Shown here: positions 32,768-41,965 of the stretch, piece after piece
Layout: each line of letters opens with the position of its first letter
How positions within the stretch are numbered: the stretch's first letter is position 1
NCBI GenBank assembly: GCA_900547745.1
Contig: URHT01000003.1
Coordinates: 39,220 to 103,219, forward strand
DNA: 64,000 bases
Direction: 5' to 3'
Source: an uncultured Eubacteriales bacterium
Lineage (GTDB): Bacteria > Bacillota > Clostridia > Oscillospirales > Oscillospiraceae
Position numbers and translations under genes: made by a program
Notes under the pieces: model-generated
Database searches by the model: none
The model's input: the letters and a program-made list of their open reading frames with translations, nothing else
Told to the model about the DNA's origin: nothing

Positions 32768-33892
32768 ATGGCCGTGATCGAATACGATGAGTACAAGCAG
32801 AAGCTGCAGGCGCTGGAGCCCACGCTGGGCGAGCTGGAAAAGGCGCTGGGCATCCCCAAGGCTCGGGAGGAGCTGGCCGAGCTCCAGAAGGAGACGGAGC
32901 AGGAGGGCTTCTGGAATGACCTGGAGCGCAGCCAGCAGGTAAGCCGTCAGGTCAAGCGCCTGGAGAATAAAATCAAAAAGCACGATAAGCTGGTGTCCGA
33001 GTGGGAGGACACCCTGACTCTGTGCGAGATGGCGCAGGAGGAGGATGATCCCTCCCAGCTGGAGGACGTGATCTCCGGCTACGAGACGCTGGAAAAGGAG
33101 ATCAGTGAGCGCCGTCTGGCGGCGCTGCTGTCCGGCGAATATGACGGCAATAATGCCATTCTCACCTTCCACGCCGGTGCCGGCGGCACCGAGGCGCAGG
33201 ACTGGACGGAGATGCTGTACCGAATGTACACCCGCTGGGCCGAGCGCCACGGCTACACCTATCAGCTTATGGACTACGAGGCCGGCGATGAGGCCGGCAT
33301 CAAGTCCGCCACTATCCTCATCGAGGGCGAAAACGCCTACGGCTACCTCAAGAGTGAAAACGGCGTCCACCGTCTGGTGCGCGTCAGCCCCTTTGACGCC
33401 AACGCCCGCCGCCAGACCAGCTTCGCCGCGCTGGAGGTCATGCCCGAGCTGGATGACGACAGCGAGATTGATATCCGTCCCGAGGATATCGAGATGCAGG
33501 CCTGCCGCTCCTCCGGTGCCGGCGGCCAGCACATCAATAAGACGTCCTCCGCCGTCCGCCTGACCCACCTGCCCACCGGCATCGTGGTGTTCTGTCAGAC
33601 GGAGCGCAGCCAGTTCCAGAACCGCGACAATGCCATGAAGATGCTACGTGCCAAGCTGGCGGAGCTGAAGCTCCAGCAGCACGCCGAGAAGATCAGCGAC
33701 CTGAAGGGCGTGCAGATGAAGATCGAGTGGGGCAGCCAGATCCGCTCCTATGTGTTCATGCCCTACACGCTGGCCAAGGACACCCGCACCGGCTATGAGA
33801 TGGGCAACATTCAGGCCGTGATGGACGGCGACATCGACGGCTTCATCAACGCCTACCTCACTGCCGCCGCCAACGGCGAGATCAAGAAATAA
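32768..33892 (+). CDS. prfB: Peptide chain release factor 2
   Basis: This 374-residue factor has the RF2 SPF anticodon-like tripeptide (VRVSPFDA) and the catalytic GGQ in SSGAGGQHINKT. It terminates translation at UGA and UAA. AAGGAG precedes the ATG. The reading frame is continuous from the start: the usual in-frame UGA near codon 25 and its +1 frameshift site are absent, so the self-regulation known from many bacteria does not operate here. Confidence 0.95.
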   Translation: MAVIEYDEYKQKLQALEPTLGELEKALGIPKAREELAELQKETEQEGFWNDLERSQQVSRQVKRLENKIKKHDKLVSEWEDTLTLCEMAQEEDDPSQLEDVISGYETLEKEISERRLAALLSGEYDGNNAILTFHAGAGGTEAQDWTEMLYRMYTRWAERHGYTYQLMDYEAGDEAGIKSATILIEGENAYGYLKSENGVHRLVRVSPFDANARRQTSFAALEVMPELDDDSEIDIRPEDIEMQACRSSGAGGQHINKTSSAVRLTHLPTGIVVFCQTERSQFQNRDNAMKMLRAKLAELKLQQHAEKISDLKGVQMKIEWGSQIRSYVFMPYTLAKDTRTGYEMGNIQAVMDGDIDGFINAYLTAAANGEIKK

Positions 33893-33909
33893 TTTCTCGA
33901 GAATTTCAG

Positions 33910-33948
33910 ATCACTCTGTGTATTTTCAATACGCAGAGTGATTTTTTT
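33910..33948 (+). terminator. Terminator of prfB
   Basis: A 15-bp stem with one G-U pair and a TTC loop (33910-33924 with 33928-33942) is followed by TTTTTT. It is 17 bases past the stop codon. Confidence 0.9.
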
Positions 33949-33991
33949 CAACCAAAGCCACGCGTTAGACGCGTGGCTTTGGTTGAAAAAA
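33943..33991. repeat. 23-bp perfect inverted repeat between two terminators
   Basis: Arms 33943-33965 and 33969-33991 are perfectly complementary around TAG. The outer T/A tracts are shared with the neighbouring terminators. It is a third hairpin between the convergent prfB and thiolase genes. Confidence 0.85.
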
Positions 33992-34019
33992 CAGAGCCGC
34001 TGATGCGGCTCTGTTTTTT
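33986..34019. terminator. Bidirectional terminator between prfB and the thiolase gene
   Basis: A perfect 9-bp stem CAGAGCCGC/GCGGCTCTG with a TGAT loop is flanked by AAAAAA and TTTTTT. It ends the leftward thiolase transcript. Confidence 0.9.
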
Positions 34020-34038
34020 ATGTACTTTCGGCAGTGCT

Positions 34039-35295
34039 TCAGCACTTCTCGAACACCACAGCGGTGCCCATACCGCCGCCGATGCACAGGGTCGCCAGGC
34101 CCTTCTTGGCCTCGGGACGACGCTGCATCTCGTGCAGCAGGGTGACGATGATACGCGCACCGGAGGCGCCCACGGGGTGACCCAGAGCAATAGCGCCGCC
34201 ATTAACGTTGACCTTGCTCATATCAAAATGCAGCTCGCGGGCCACAGCGATGGACTGCGCGGCAAACGCCTCGTTGGCCTCCACCAGGTCGATATCGTCG
34301 ATGGTCACGCCGGCCTTCTTCATGGCGTTGCGGGAAGCCACCACGGGGCCAACGCCCATGATCTTGGGATCCACGCCGCCCTGACCCCAGCCGATCAGCT
34401 TGGCCATGGGCTTCAGGCCGTACTTCTCCACAGCCTCGCCGGAGGCCAGCACGATGGCGGCAGCGCCGTCGTTGATGCCGGAGGCGTTGGCAGCGGTCAC
34501 GCGCTGGGTACCCTTATCGGCAGCCTCCTGTGCGCCGGTGACCTCGAAGGTATGTACCACCTGGGGATTGGGGGACTCGGGACCCACGGGGAATGCGCCC
34601 TTCAGCTTGGCGATGCTGTCAGCGGTGACGCCGGCCTTGGGATACTCGTCCTTGGCAAAGGGAACCATGTCCTTCTTGACCTTGACCATCACGGGGACGA
34701 TCTCATCATCAAAGCGGCCGGCGGCCTGCGCGGCCTCCGCCTTCTGCTGGGAGGCAGCGGCGAACTCGTCCTGCTCGCGGCGGGTGATGCCCCAGATGTC
34801 GTTGATGTTCTCAGCGGTGGTGCCCATGTGGTAGTTGTTATAGGCGTCCCACAGACCGTCCTTGATCATGGTGTCCACCAGCTTCTTGTCGCCCATACGA
34901 GCGCCCCAGCGGGCGTCGGGCGCGGCATAGGGGGCAGCGCTCATGTTCTCAGTACCGCCGCAGACCACGATGTCGGAATCGCCGGCCAGAATGGAACGGG
35001 CGCCCTCGATGACGGACTTCATGCCGGAACCGCAGACCATGCCGACGGTATAGGCGGGCACGGAATAGGGGATACCGGCCTTAATGGAAACCTGACGCGC
35101 CACGTTCTGGCCCTGTGCCGCGGTCAGGATGCAGCCGAACATCAGCTCGTCCACGTTCTCAGGCGCGATATTGGCGCGCTTCAGAGCCTCCTTGACCACC
35201 ACAGCGCCCATCTCAGCGGCGGGGGTGTTCTTCAGGGAACCGCCAAAGGAACCGATAGCGGTTCTGCAGCAATTGACAACATACAGGTCTTTCAT
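34039..35295 (-). CDS. thlA: Acetyl-CoA C-acetyltransferase (thiolase)
   Basis: This 418-residue thiolase has the active-site Cys in MVCGSGMKS, GHPVGASGA with the catalytic His, and CIGGGMG with the second Cys. It condenses two acetyl-CoA molecules, the first step towards butyrate. It is about 25 residues longer than usual. The extra sequence lies between KLKGAF and VTAANASGINDG, where related enzymes have only a few residues. AGGAGG precedes the start. It stands alone, not in a crt-bcd-etf operon. Confidence 0.93.
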   Translation of the reverse strand: MKDLYVVNCCRTAIGSFGGSLKNTPAAEMGAVVVKEALKRANIAPENVDELMFGCILTAAQGQNVARQVSIKAGIPYSVPAYTVGMVCGSGMKSVIEGARSILAGDSDIVVCGGTENMSAAPYAAPDARWGARMGDKKLVDTMIKDGLWDAYNNYHMGTTAENINDIWGITRREQDEFAAASQQKAEAAQAAGRFDDEIVPVMVKVKKDMVPFAKDEYPKAGVTADSIAKLKGAFPVGPESPNPQVVHTFEVTGAQEAADKGTQRVTAANASGINDGAAAIVLASGEAVEKYGLKPMAKLIGWGQGGVDPKIMGVGPVVASRNAMKKAGVTIDDIDLVEANEAFAAQSIAVARELHFDMSKVNVNGGAIALGHPVGASGARIIVTLLHEMQRRPEAKKGLATLCIGGGMGTAVVFEKC

Positions 35296-35324
35296 GAAAG
35301 TTACCTCCTATAAAGATTAAGGTC

Positions 35325-35353
35325 ATTATACAGCTTCGTATAACGAATGTCTA
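35325..35353 (-). promoter_or_regulatory. Promoter of the thiolase gene
   Basis: On the minus strand, the -35 is TAGACA (35348-35353), the spacer is 17 bases, and the -10 is TATAAT (35325-35330). Confidence 0.65.
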
Positions 35354-35362
35354 CGCCCATGA

Positions 35363-35380
35363 TAGTCAACTTTTTAACAA
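35363..35380 (-). promoter_or_regulatory. Possible Rex-type redox operator upstream of the thiolase gene
   Basis: On the minus strand the site reads TTGTTAA-AAAG-TTGACTA. This matches 7 of 7 and 5 of 7 positions of the two halves of the clostridial Rex consensus TTGTTAA-N4-TTAACAA. It lies upstream of the -35. Rex control of thiolase genes is established in Clostridium; its use here is inference. Confidence 0.35.
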
Positions 35381-35469
35381 TAGTCAACCATGAATTGCAG
35401 GTTTGTTAAAAAATCGTCAAAAGGTGCATGGCCGGCCGCCGCTTTCCGTCATTTTGACGGACGCGGGCC

Positions 35470-36528
35470 TTACTGCTCGGCCTGCTGCGGGGTCTGCCCC
35501 AGCTGGCTGCGCAGCTGCGTCAGCGCCGTGTAGAACGTGCCGGTGTCGATAGCGGCGTACAGCTCCTCGTTGTAGACCACATTGGCCTCGCTGCGCCGGG
35601 CCTGCAGCAGCGTGTTGAAATAGGTAGGCAGCACGGCGGACAGGTCTGTCTCCTCCCGCAGGAAGATATAGTAGCCGTCGTCCGTCGCCACTACGCCGGT
35701 CATCTCGCTGGGCTGCAGCGCCGTCACCGCCTGACTCAGCGCATCGCCGGAGGTGCCGTCACCGGCGGCAAAGGTGATGCTGTCCATCTGATCCACCTGG
35801 CGCTCCTGACAGATGGCGGCATGCTCGGCGATCTTGTCCTCCGCCTCCTGCATGCGCTTGAGGTAGCCGTTGGCCTCCTCCTCGGCGCCGTCGCCGGCCT
35901 CCACATAGATGACCTTGCCGGTGAGATAGCCGTTGTCCGCCGCGTACTGGGCCAGTGCCGCCGTGTCGGGATACAGGGCGCTGCCCTCGGTGCAGAACTC
36001 GCTCTGCATCCGCTGGTACAGGTACGCCGTCTCGTTGATGCGGTCATAGACCTCCTCGGTGATGCCCTGCGTCTCCAGCTGCTGCTGGTAGGCCTCCTCG
36101 CTGCCGTAGTATGTCACATACTCCAGCCGCTGGGCGTCCAGTGCCGCCTGATCCTCCTCGGTCAGCGTCACGCCTGCCTCCTCCGCCCACGCCCGCACCA
36201 CGCTGTACAGCTTCACCGTCTCCAGCGTGTCGGTCTTGGCGTAATCGCCGTAGGACAGGCCCTCTGTCAGCTCCGCGCTCCAGTCCACATCGGGCACATA
36301 GGTGCTCAGATACTCGCAGTCATAGGCCAGCCAGTACAGATATTCCTCCGCCGTTACGGTCTGCCTGTCGATGAGCAGCAGCTCCGCGTCGGGATGGATC
36401 CCGCTGGCCTGATACAGCAGGCCGTCGGTGCGGCTGCCCTTCTTCATGCCGCCGGTGAGGGCGATGGCCCCCACCAGCACCACAGAGGCCAGCGCACCGG
36501 CGATCAGACGTACCCAGTTATTCTTCAT
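35470..36528 (-). CDS. Membrane-anchored parvulin/SurA-like protein
   Basis: The protein has about 352 residues with one N-terminal membrane segment (about 6-24). A SurA/trigger-factor-like helical region follows (about 50-170; TAEEYLYWLAYDCEYLSTY, ITEEVYDRINETAYL), then a degenerate parvulin-like part. The ATG at 36528 is preferred because AGGAGG is 8 bases upstream; an ATG at 36534 is only 2 bases from it. It overlaps the end of mfd by 11 bases. The likely role is as an extracytoplasmic foldase; isomerase activity is uncertain. Confidence 0.7.
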   Translation of the reverse strand: MKNNWVRLIAGALASVVLVGAIALTGGMKKGSRTDGLLYQASGIHPDAELLLIDRQTVTAEEYLYWLAYDCEYLSTYVPDVDWSAELTEGLSYGDYAKTDTLETVKLYSVVRAWAEEAGVTLTEEDQAALDAQRLEYVTYYGSEEAYQQQLETQGITEEVYDRINETAYLYQRMQSEFCTEGSALYPDTAALAQYAADNGYLTGKVIYVEAGDGAEEEANGYLKRMQEAEDKIAEHAAICQERQVDQMDSITFAAGDGTSGDALSQAVTALQPSEMTGVVATDDGYYIFLREETDLSAVLPTYFNTLLQARRSEANVVYNEELYAAIDTGTFYTALTQLRSQLGQTPQQAEQ

Positions 36529-39500
36529 GGTCATTTCCTCCTTCTCGGGACTGCTGTCCCTGTATCTCATTCTGCTGCAAGCGCAGCTGTTCTACAAGGC
36601 CGCCTGCGGCGTCCAATGCATCCTCGTTGGGCTGTAAAAACAGCGTCAGCCGGGGCGATGTCCCCGCCGTCAGCTGCAGGCGGCTGCGGTAGCCCGCCAT
36701 GGTGCACACCGCCAGCAGCGCCGACGGGTCGATGCGCGTGTCAAAGCTGAACAGCAGCTGCCGCCCCTTCTGGGTGATATCGGTGATGCCCGTCTCCATG
36801 GCCGCCGCGCGCAGCATGGCTACGTTCAGCAGCGCCGTCACCGGCCCCGGCACATCGCCGTACCGGTCCAGCAGCTCGTCCATCAGGTCGGCCTCGTCCG
36901 CCGGCGTCCGCAGCGCGGCGATGCGGCGGTACAAGTCCATCCGCTGCTCGGCGGACGGCACATAGCTCTCCGGAATGTAGGCCGGCACCGTCAGGTCGGC
37001 GGAGCACTCCGTCCGCACCTCCGCGCCCCGGCCCTGCTGCTCCAGCACCGCGTCGTTCAGCAGCTTCAGGTACATATCGTAGCCCACGGACATCATGTAG
37101 CCCGACTGCTCGGGGCCCAGCAGATTGCCGGCGCCCCGGATCTCCAGATCCCGCATGGCGATCTTGAAGCCGGAGCCGAACTCCACATACTCCCGTATGG
37201 CGGTGAGCCGCTTGGCGGCCACCTCCGTCAGCACCTTGCCGGTGCGGTATGTCAGATAGGCATAGGCCCGCCGGGCTGACCGCCCGATGCGCCCCCGTAT
37301 CTGGTGGAGCTGGCTGAGTCCCAGCCGGTCGGCGTCCTCGATGATGAGCGTATTCACGTTGGGGATGTCGATGCCCGTTTCGATGATGGTGGTGCATACC
37401 AGCACAGCGATGTCGCCCTCGGCCATGCGGCTCATGACGCGGCTCAACTCGCCCTCGGCCATTTTACCGTGGGCCGTTTCCACCGTCACGCCGTCGCCCA
37501 GCAGCTGCCGCAGCCGGGAGGCGGTGGAGTCGATATTTTCCACCCGGTTGTGCAGGTAGTACACCTGCCCGCCCCGGTCCAGCTCCCGCCGGATGGCCTC
37601 GGCGATGATACCCCAGTCATGCTCCAGCACATAGGTCTGCACCGGCTGCCGGTCCTGAGGCGGCTGCTCGATAGTGCTCATGTCCCGGATGCCGCTGAGG
37701 GCCATATTCAGTGTCCGCGGAATAGGTGTGGCGGACAGCGTCAGCGTGTCCACCTGCTCCGCCCGCTGGCGCAGCTTCTCCTTGTGGGTCACGCCGAAGC
37801 GCTGCTCCTCGTCGATAATCAGCAGGCCCAGATCCTTGAACTCCACGTTCTTCGCCAGCAGCTTGTGGGTGCCGATAAGCAGATCGACCCTGCCCTCCTT
37901 CACCCGCTCCAGCACGTCCTTCACCTGCGCCGGCGTACGGAACCGCGACAGCACCTCCACCGTTACCGGAAACGCCCGGAAGCGGGCGATAGCCGTGGCG
38001 TAGTGCTGCTGGGCCAGCACGGTGGTGGGCACCAGAATGGCGGCCTGCTTGCCGTCCAGAATGCACTTCATGGCCGCCCGCAGCGCCACCTCTGTCTTGC
38101 CGTAGCCCACGTCGCCGCACAGCAGCCGGTCCATGGGCGCCGGCTTCTCCATGTCGCGCTTGATGTCCCGGATGGCGGCCAGCTGGTCGTCCGTCTCCGT
38201 GTAGTCGAAGGACTCCTCAAACTCCTGCTGCCATGGCGAGTCCGGTGAAAAAGCGAAGCCCGGCCGCCGCTGACGCTGGGCGTACAGCTTGATCAGCCCC
38301 TCGGCCAGATCCTTCGCCGCCGCCTTGGCCCGGCGGGTGGTCTTGGCCCACTGGTCGCCGGACAGCTTGTTCAGCTTGGTCTTCTCCGCCGCCTCATCAC
38401 CGCCGCCGATGTATTTACTCACCAGATCCAGCGATGTAGCCGGCACATACAGGCAGTCGCTGCCGGCGTAGTTGATCTTGATATAGTCCTTTTCCACGCC
38501 ATCCACCGGCAGGCGCAGCATCCCGGCGAACCGCCCGATGCCGTGGTGTACGTGCACCACCAGATCCCCCACCGCCAGATCGGTATAGGATTGTATCTTC
38601 TGCCGGTTATCAGCCTTAGCGGGCCGGGGCTTTTTTCGGCTGCCGGACAGCCTCTCAGTGAGCTGTCCCTCCGTCAGCACCGCCAGCTTCAGCGCCGGCC
38701 ACTCGCTGCCGGCGCTGAGGGCGCCCACGGTGATGCACACCTGTCCCCGTTGAGGCGCGGCGCTGCCGGACAGCTCCAGCGCGGCGGGGATCTTCCTGTC
38801 CCGCAGCAGCTGCTGCATATTCCGTGCCCGCACCTCGCCGCCGCACAGCACCAGCACGCCGTATCCGGCGGTGAGGTAGTGTACGATGTCGGTGGCCGCC
38901 GTTTCCAGACTGCCGCCGTAGCTGGACAGCTGCTTGGCGGGGATGTCCAGCAGCAGCTTGGGCGCCACGAGATACCGGCTGGTGGGCAGGCTCTCCATCT
39001 GGCACACGGGGAACCGCTCCAGCTCCGCCGCCGTCTCGGTCTCCGTCAGCGTCAGCCGCCCGAAGGCCCCGGCCATCAGCCCCGCCTCCATGGACGCCGT
39101 CACGTCCTGCTTTACCTGCCATACGAAGGCCTTCAGCGCCTCCTGCACCCGTCCCGCCTCGCTGACGCAGATCAGGCAGTCCTCCGGCAGATAGCCGAAG
39201 GCCGTGGCCGCATCGGGGTACACCGCCGTCAGATACCGGTCGCCGCCGGGGGGCGTCACCCCCTGCCGCAGGGACTGGGCGTCCTCCTCCAGCCGCTGGC
39301 GCAGCGCGGCGGCATTCTCCCTTCTGGCCAGCCGTTTGGCCGCCGCGTCTATCCGCCGGGCGGTGTTCTCCGCCGTGTCTGCATCATGAAACGGCAGTAC
39401 CTCCCCCGCCGGCAGCACCGTGAAGCGCTGCCGGTTCTCCACGCGGCGCTGGGTGGTCACGTCGAAATCTCCCATGCTGTCCAGCTCGTCGTCGAAGAAC

Positions 39501-40081
39501 TCGCAGCGCACCGGCCTGTCCGGTCCCGGGGAAAAAATATCCAGAATACCGCCCCGCAGGGCGAACTGTCCCGCGCCCTCCACCTGCTGGGCACGGACGT
39601 ACCCGGCGGCGATGAGCCGCGCCGTCAGCGCCGTCACGTCGTACTGCTGCCCCACCTCCAGTGTGAAGGCGGTCTGCCGCAGCACCTCAGGCGGCAGGCA
39701 CAGCTGGGCCATGGCCGCCGCCGTGGCCACCATGACCCGCGGCTTCTCCTGCGCCAGCCGATACAGCGCCCACAGCCGCCGGTACTCCCACTGGCGGCTG
39801 TACGCCGCCGCAGGCCGCAGCTGCAGCTCCCGGGCCGGCAGCATCACCGGCTCTCGCCCCGTCAGGGCCCGCAGATCAGCGGTCTGCCGGGCGCACTCCT
39901 GCTCGTCGGCGCACAGCATCAGCAGCGGCCGGCCGGTCTGCTCCGCCACTGCCGCCGCCACGGAGGCCCGCTGCACCGGGGAGAGCCCGGTGATCATGCT
40001 GTGCTTTTCCCGGCCGTCTATGCCGGCTGTCAGCTCCCGCAGCTGGGGCATCGTCAGCAGCTGCCGTATCAGCCCTTCCAT
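36518..40081 (-). CDS. mfd: Transcription-repair coupling factor
   Basis: This 1187-residue protein has full Mfd architecture: N-terminal UvrB-like part, RNA-polymerase-interacting domain (DLAVGDLVVHVHHGIGRF), helicase core with Walker A (CGDVGYGKTEVA), DEEQ box (IIDEEQRFGV) and motif VI (HQIRGRIGRSARRAYA), and the C-terminal TRCF domain. It pushes stalled RNA polymerase off damaged DNA and recruits UvrA. GAGGGGAGA precedes the ATG. It lies downstream of pth, the usual pth-mfd order in Firmicutes. Confidence 0.97.
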   Translation of the reverse strand: MEGLIRQLLTMPQLRELTAGIDGREKHSMITGLSPVQRASVAAAVAEQTGRPLLMLCADEQECARQTADLRALTGREPVMLPARELQLRPAAAYSRQWEYRRLWALYRLAQEKPRVMVATAAAMAQLCLPPEVLRQTAFTLEVGQQYDVTALTARLIAAGYVRAQQVEGAGQFALRGGILDIFSPGPDRPVRCEFFDDELDSMGDFDVTTQRRVENRQRFTVLPAGEVLPFHDADTAENTARRIDAAAKRLARRENAAALRQRLEEDAQSLRQGVTPPGGDRYLTAVYPDAATAFGYLPEDCLICVSEAGRVQEALKAFVWQVKQDVTASMEAGLMAGAFGRLTLTETETAAELERFPVCQMESLPTSRYLVAPKLLLDIPAKQLSSYGGSLETAATDIVHYLTAGYGVLVLCGGEVRARNMQQLLRDRKIPAALELSGSAAPQRGQVCITVGALSAGSEWPALKLAVLTEGQLTERLSGSRKKPRPAKADNRQKIQSYTDLAVGDLVVHVHHGIGRFAGMLRLPVDGVEKDYIKINYAGSDCLYVPATSLDLVSKYIGGGDEAAEKTKLNKLSGDQWAKTTRRAKAAAKDLAEGLIKLYAQRQRRPGFAFSPDSPWQQEFEESFDYTETDDQLAAIRDIKRDMEKPAPMDRLLCGDVGYGKTEVALRAAMKCILDGKQAAILVPTTVLAQQHYATAIARFRAFPVTVEVLSRFRTPAQVKDVLERVKEGRVDLLIGTHKLLAKNVEFKDLGLLIIDEEQRFGVTHKEKLRQRAEQVDTLTLSATPIPRTLNMALSGIRDMSTIEQPPQDRQPVQTYVLEHDWGIIAEAIRRELDRGGQVYYLHNRVENIDSTASRLRQLLGDGVTVETAHGKMAEGELSRVMSRMAEGDIAVLVCTTIIETGIDIPNVNTLIIEDADRLGLSQLHQIRGRIGRSARRAYAYLTYRTGKVLTEVAAKRLTAIREYVEFGSGFKIAMRDLEIRGAGNLLGPEQSGYMMSVGYDMYLKLLNDAVLEQQGRGAEVRTECSADLTVPAYIPESYVPSAEQRMDLYRRIAALRTPADEADLMDELLDRYGDVPGPVTALLNVAMLRAAAMETGITDITQKGRQLLFSFDTRIDPSALLAVCTMAGYRSRLQLTAGTSPRLTLFLQPNEDALDAAGGLVEQLRLQQNEIQGQQSREGGNDHEE

Positions 40082-40178
40082 GTGCTCTCCCCTCCTCTCC
40101 GCGTCCGGTGCGCCGGACGCCGGTAATCTCCATTTTACATATTCTATGCGGCTTTGCTGAAATTTACCTGAAAAAATC

Positions 40179-40775
40179 TTACCCGTTGAAACGGTTCATG
40201 GCCGTGTCCGGGCCGTCCTCAATGAGGCACAACGCCGCCTCCGCCGCACGATCCAGCGTGGCGCGCAGCAGCTTGGCCTCCTCGCCCTGGGGCTTGCCGA
40301 TGACCCAGTCGATCATCTCGTGGTCGGGGTGCTCCGGCATCCCCACGCCCACCTTGATGCGGGGGAAGCCGTCGGTGCCCAGATGCTGGATGATGTTCTT
40401 CAGCCCGTTGTGGCCGCCTGCCGACCCGCTTTTGCGGATACGCAGCTTCCCCACCGGCAGGGACACGTCGTCGGAGACGACCACCACATGATCCGCCGGT
40501 ATCTTGTAGAACCGGGCGGCCTCGCCCACCGACTCGCCGGACAGGTTCATGTAGGTCTGGGGCTTCATCACCAGAATTTTGTTGCCGTTCCGCTCCAGGA
40601 TCCCCGTCCACGCCTTGAATCGCAGCTTGGTGAGCTTGAAGCGCTCCTTTTCCATCAGACTGTCCAGCGCCAGCCAGCCCATGTTGTGCCGGGTGGATTC
40701 ATACTTGCTGCCGGGGTTTCCCAGCCCCACCAGGATCCAGTTGACGCCGCCGGTCTGATTCCGATTAAAAAACAA
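40179..40775 (-). CDS. pth: Peptidyl-tRNA hydrolase
   Basis: This 198-residue enzyme has WILVGLGNPGSKYESTRHNMG with the catalytic His, KPQTYMNLSGESV, and SAGGHNGLKNIIQHLGT. It releases tRNA from dropped-off peptidyl-tRNA. The start is TTG at 40775, where AAGGAGG lies 9 bases upstream; there is no ATG before the conserved core. Confidence 0.95.
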   Translation of the reverse strand: MFFNRNQTGGVNWILVGLGNPGSKYESTRHNMGWLALDSLMEKERFKLTKLRFKAWTGILERNGNKILVMKPQTYMNLSGESVGEAARFYKIPADHVVVVSDDVSLPVGKLRIRKSGSAGGHNGLKNIIQHLGTDGFPRIKVGVGMPEHPDHEMIDWVIGKPQGEEAKLLRATLDRAAEAALCLIEDGPDTAMNRFNG

Positions 40776-40793
40776 GGCTCTCGCCTCCTTTTG

Positions 40794-40826
40794 AAAAAGT
40801 AAGAGGGACTGCAGACGCAGTCCCTC
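40794..40826 (-). terminator. Terminator after prs
   Basis: A perfect 10-bp stem GAGGGACTGC/GCAGTCCCTC with a 4-base loop is followed on the minus strand by a T-rich tract (TTACTTTTTC). It separates prs from pth. Confidence 0.8.
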
Positions 40827-40860
40827 CATTATAGCACAGCTTTCGCCGTTTGCAAAGCGT

Positions 40861-41820
40861 TCAGTTGAACAGCTTGGCGATGGAGATCTCCTGATAGATG
40901 CGCTCAATGGCCTCGGCAAACATGGGCGCCACAGACAGGTACTTGATCTTGTCGCAGCCCTCGCCCATAGTCTCGGGGATGGTGTTCAGCAGCGCCACTT
41001 CCTTGATGACGCTGGCGCTCAGGCGCTCCAGCGCCGGGCCGGACAGCACACCATGGCTGGCACAGGCGTACACGCTGTTGGCGCCGCCCACCTCCACGAT
41101 GGCCTTGGCGGCGTTGCAGATGGAGCCGGCGGTGTCGATCATATCGTCGAACAGGATGCAGTCCTTGCCGGCCACGTCGCCGATGACGTTCATGACCTCG
41201 CACTGGTTGGCCTTCTGGCGGCGCTTGTCCACGATGGCAAGGCTCATGTGCAGCTTCTGGGCGAAGGTGCGGGCGCGGGCCACGGAGCCCACGTCGGGGG
41301 ACACCACCACCATGTCCTCGCACTTCTCGCCGAACTTCTTGGCGTAGTAGTCCACGAACACGGGATTGCCCAGCAGGTTGTCCACAGGGATGTCGAAGAA
41401 GCCCTGGATCTGGCTGGCGTGGAGATCCATGGTCAGCACGCGGTCTGCGCCGGAGGCGGTGAGCATGTTGGCCACCAGCTTGGCGGAGATGGGATCACGG
41501 CTCTTGGCCTTGCGATCCTGACGGGCATAGCCGAAATAGGGGATTACCGCCGTGACGCGGCCTGCGGAGGCGCGCTTGCAGGCGTCGATCATGATGAGCA
41601 GCTCCATCAGGCTGTCGTTGACCGGCTTGCAGGTGGAGTTGATAAGAAACACGTCGCTGCCGCGGACGCTCTCATACAGGGAGACAGATGCCTCGCCGTC
41701 CGCAAAGGATTTTACCTCCGCCTCGCCCAGCTTGATGCCGATAAGCCTGCAGATCTCCTGCGCCAGTGCAGGATTGGCATTGCCGGTGAAGATCTTGATG
41801 TCCTTGCCGTGAGAAATCAT
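40861..41820 (-). CDS. prs: Ribose-phosphate pyrophosphokinase
   Basis: This 319-residue enzyme has IKIFTGNANPALA near the start, PYFGYARQDRK (ATP binding), LLGNPVFVDYY, VVSPDVGSVARARTFAQ, and the PRPP loop DDMIDTAGSI. It makes PRPP from ribose-5-phosphate and ATP for nucleotide, His and Trp synthesis. It is preceded by a leader with its own terminator (41903-41965), which suggests regulated read-through. Confidence 0.96.
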   Translation of the reverse strand: MISHGKDIKIFTGNANPALAQEICRLIGIKLGEAEVKSFADGEASVSLYESVRGSDVFLINSTCKPVNDSLMELLIMIDACKRASAGRVTAVIPYFGYARQDRKAKSRDPISAKLVANMLTASGADRVLTMDLHASQIQGFFDIPVDNLLGNPVFVDYYAKKFGEKCEDMVVVSPDVGSVARARTFAQKLHMSLAIVDKRRQKANQCEVMNVIGDVAGKDCILFDDMIDTAGSICNAAKAIVEVGGANSVYACASHGVLSGPALERLSASVIKEVALLNTIPETMGEGCDKIKYLSVAPMFAEAIERIYQEISIAKLFN

Positions 41821-41902
41821 GGTGTTACCCTCTCGCTTTCTGTCCGTAACGGAACATTTTTTTGACTGTTTTGGGCCGCAAAGCGCCTGTTAAAAAACAA
41901 AC

Positions 41903-41965
41903 AAAAAACGCCGTCGCCCCGCCGTTCACCGCTGGATAAAGCGGCATTCGGCGATGCGGACGGCG
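41903..41965 (-). terminator. Leader terminator upstream of prs
   Basis: Three nested helices (41909-41915/41959-41965, 41920-41924/41949-41953, 41929-41932/41941-41944) form a long hairpin, followed on the minus strand by TTTTTT and a second T-rich stretch. It lies between the promoter at 42069 and prs, so it can act as an attenuator or end a separate small RNA. Confidence 0.65.

Noticed and set aside
35331..35350. A loxP-like TTCGTATAACGAA sequence in the thiolase promoter
   Set aside because: Only a short palindrome is shared. There is no second half-site and no Cre-type recombinase. It lies within the promoter spacer by chance or as a small operator.
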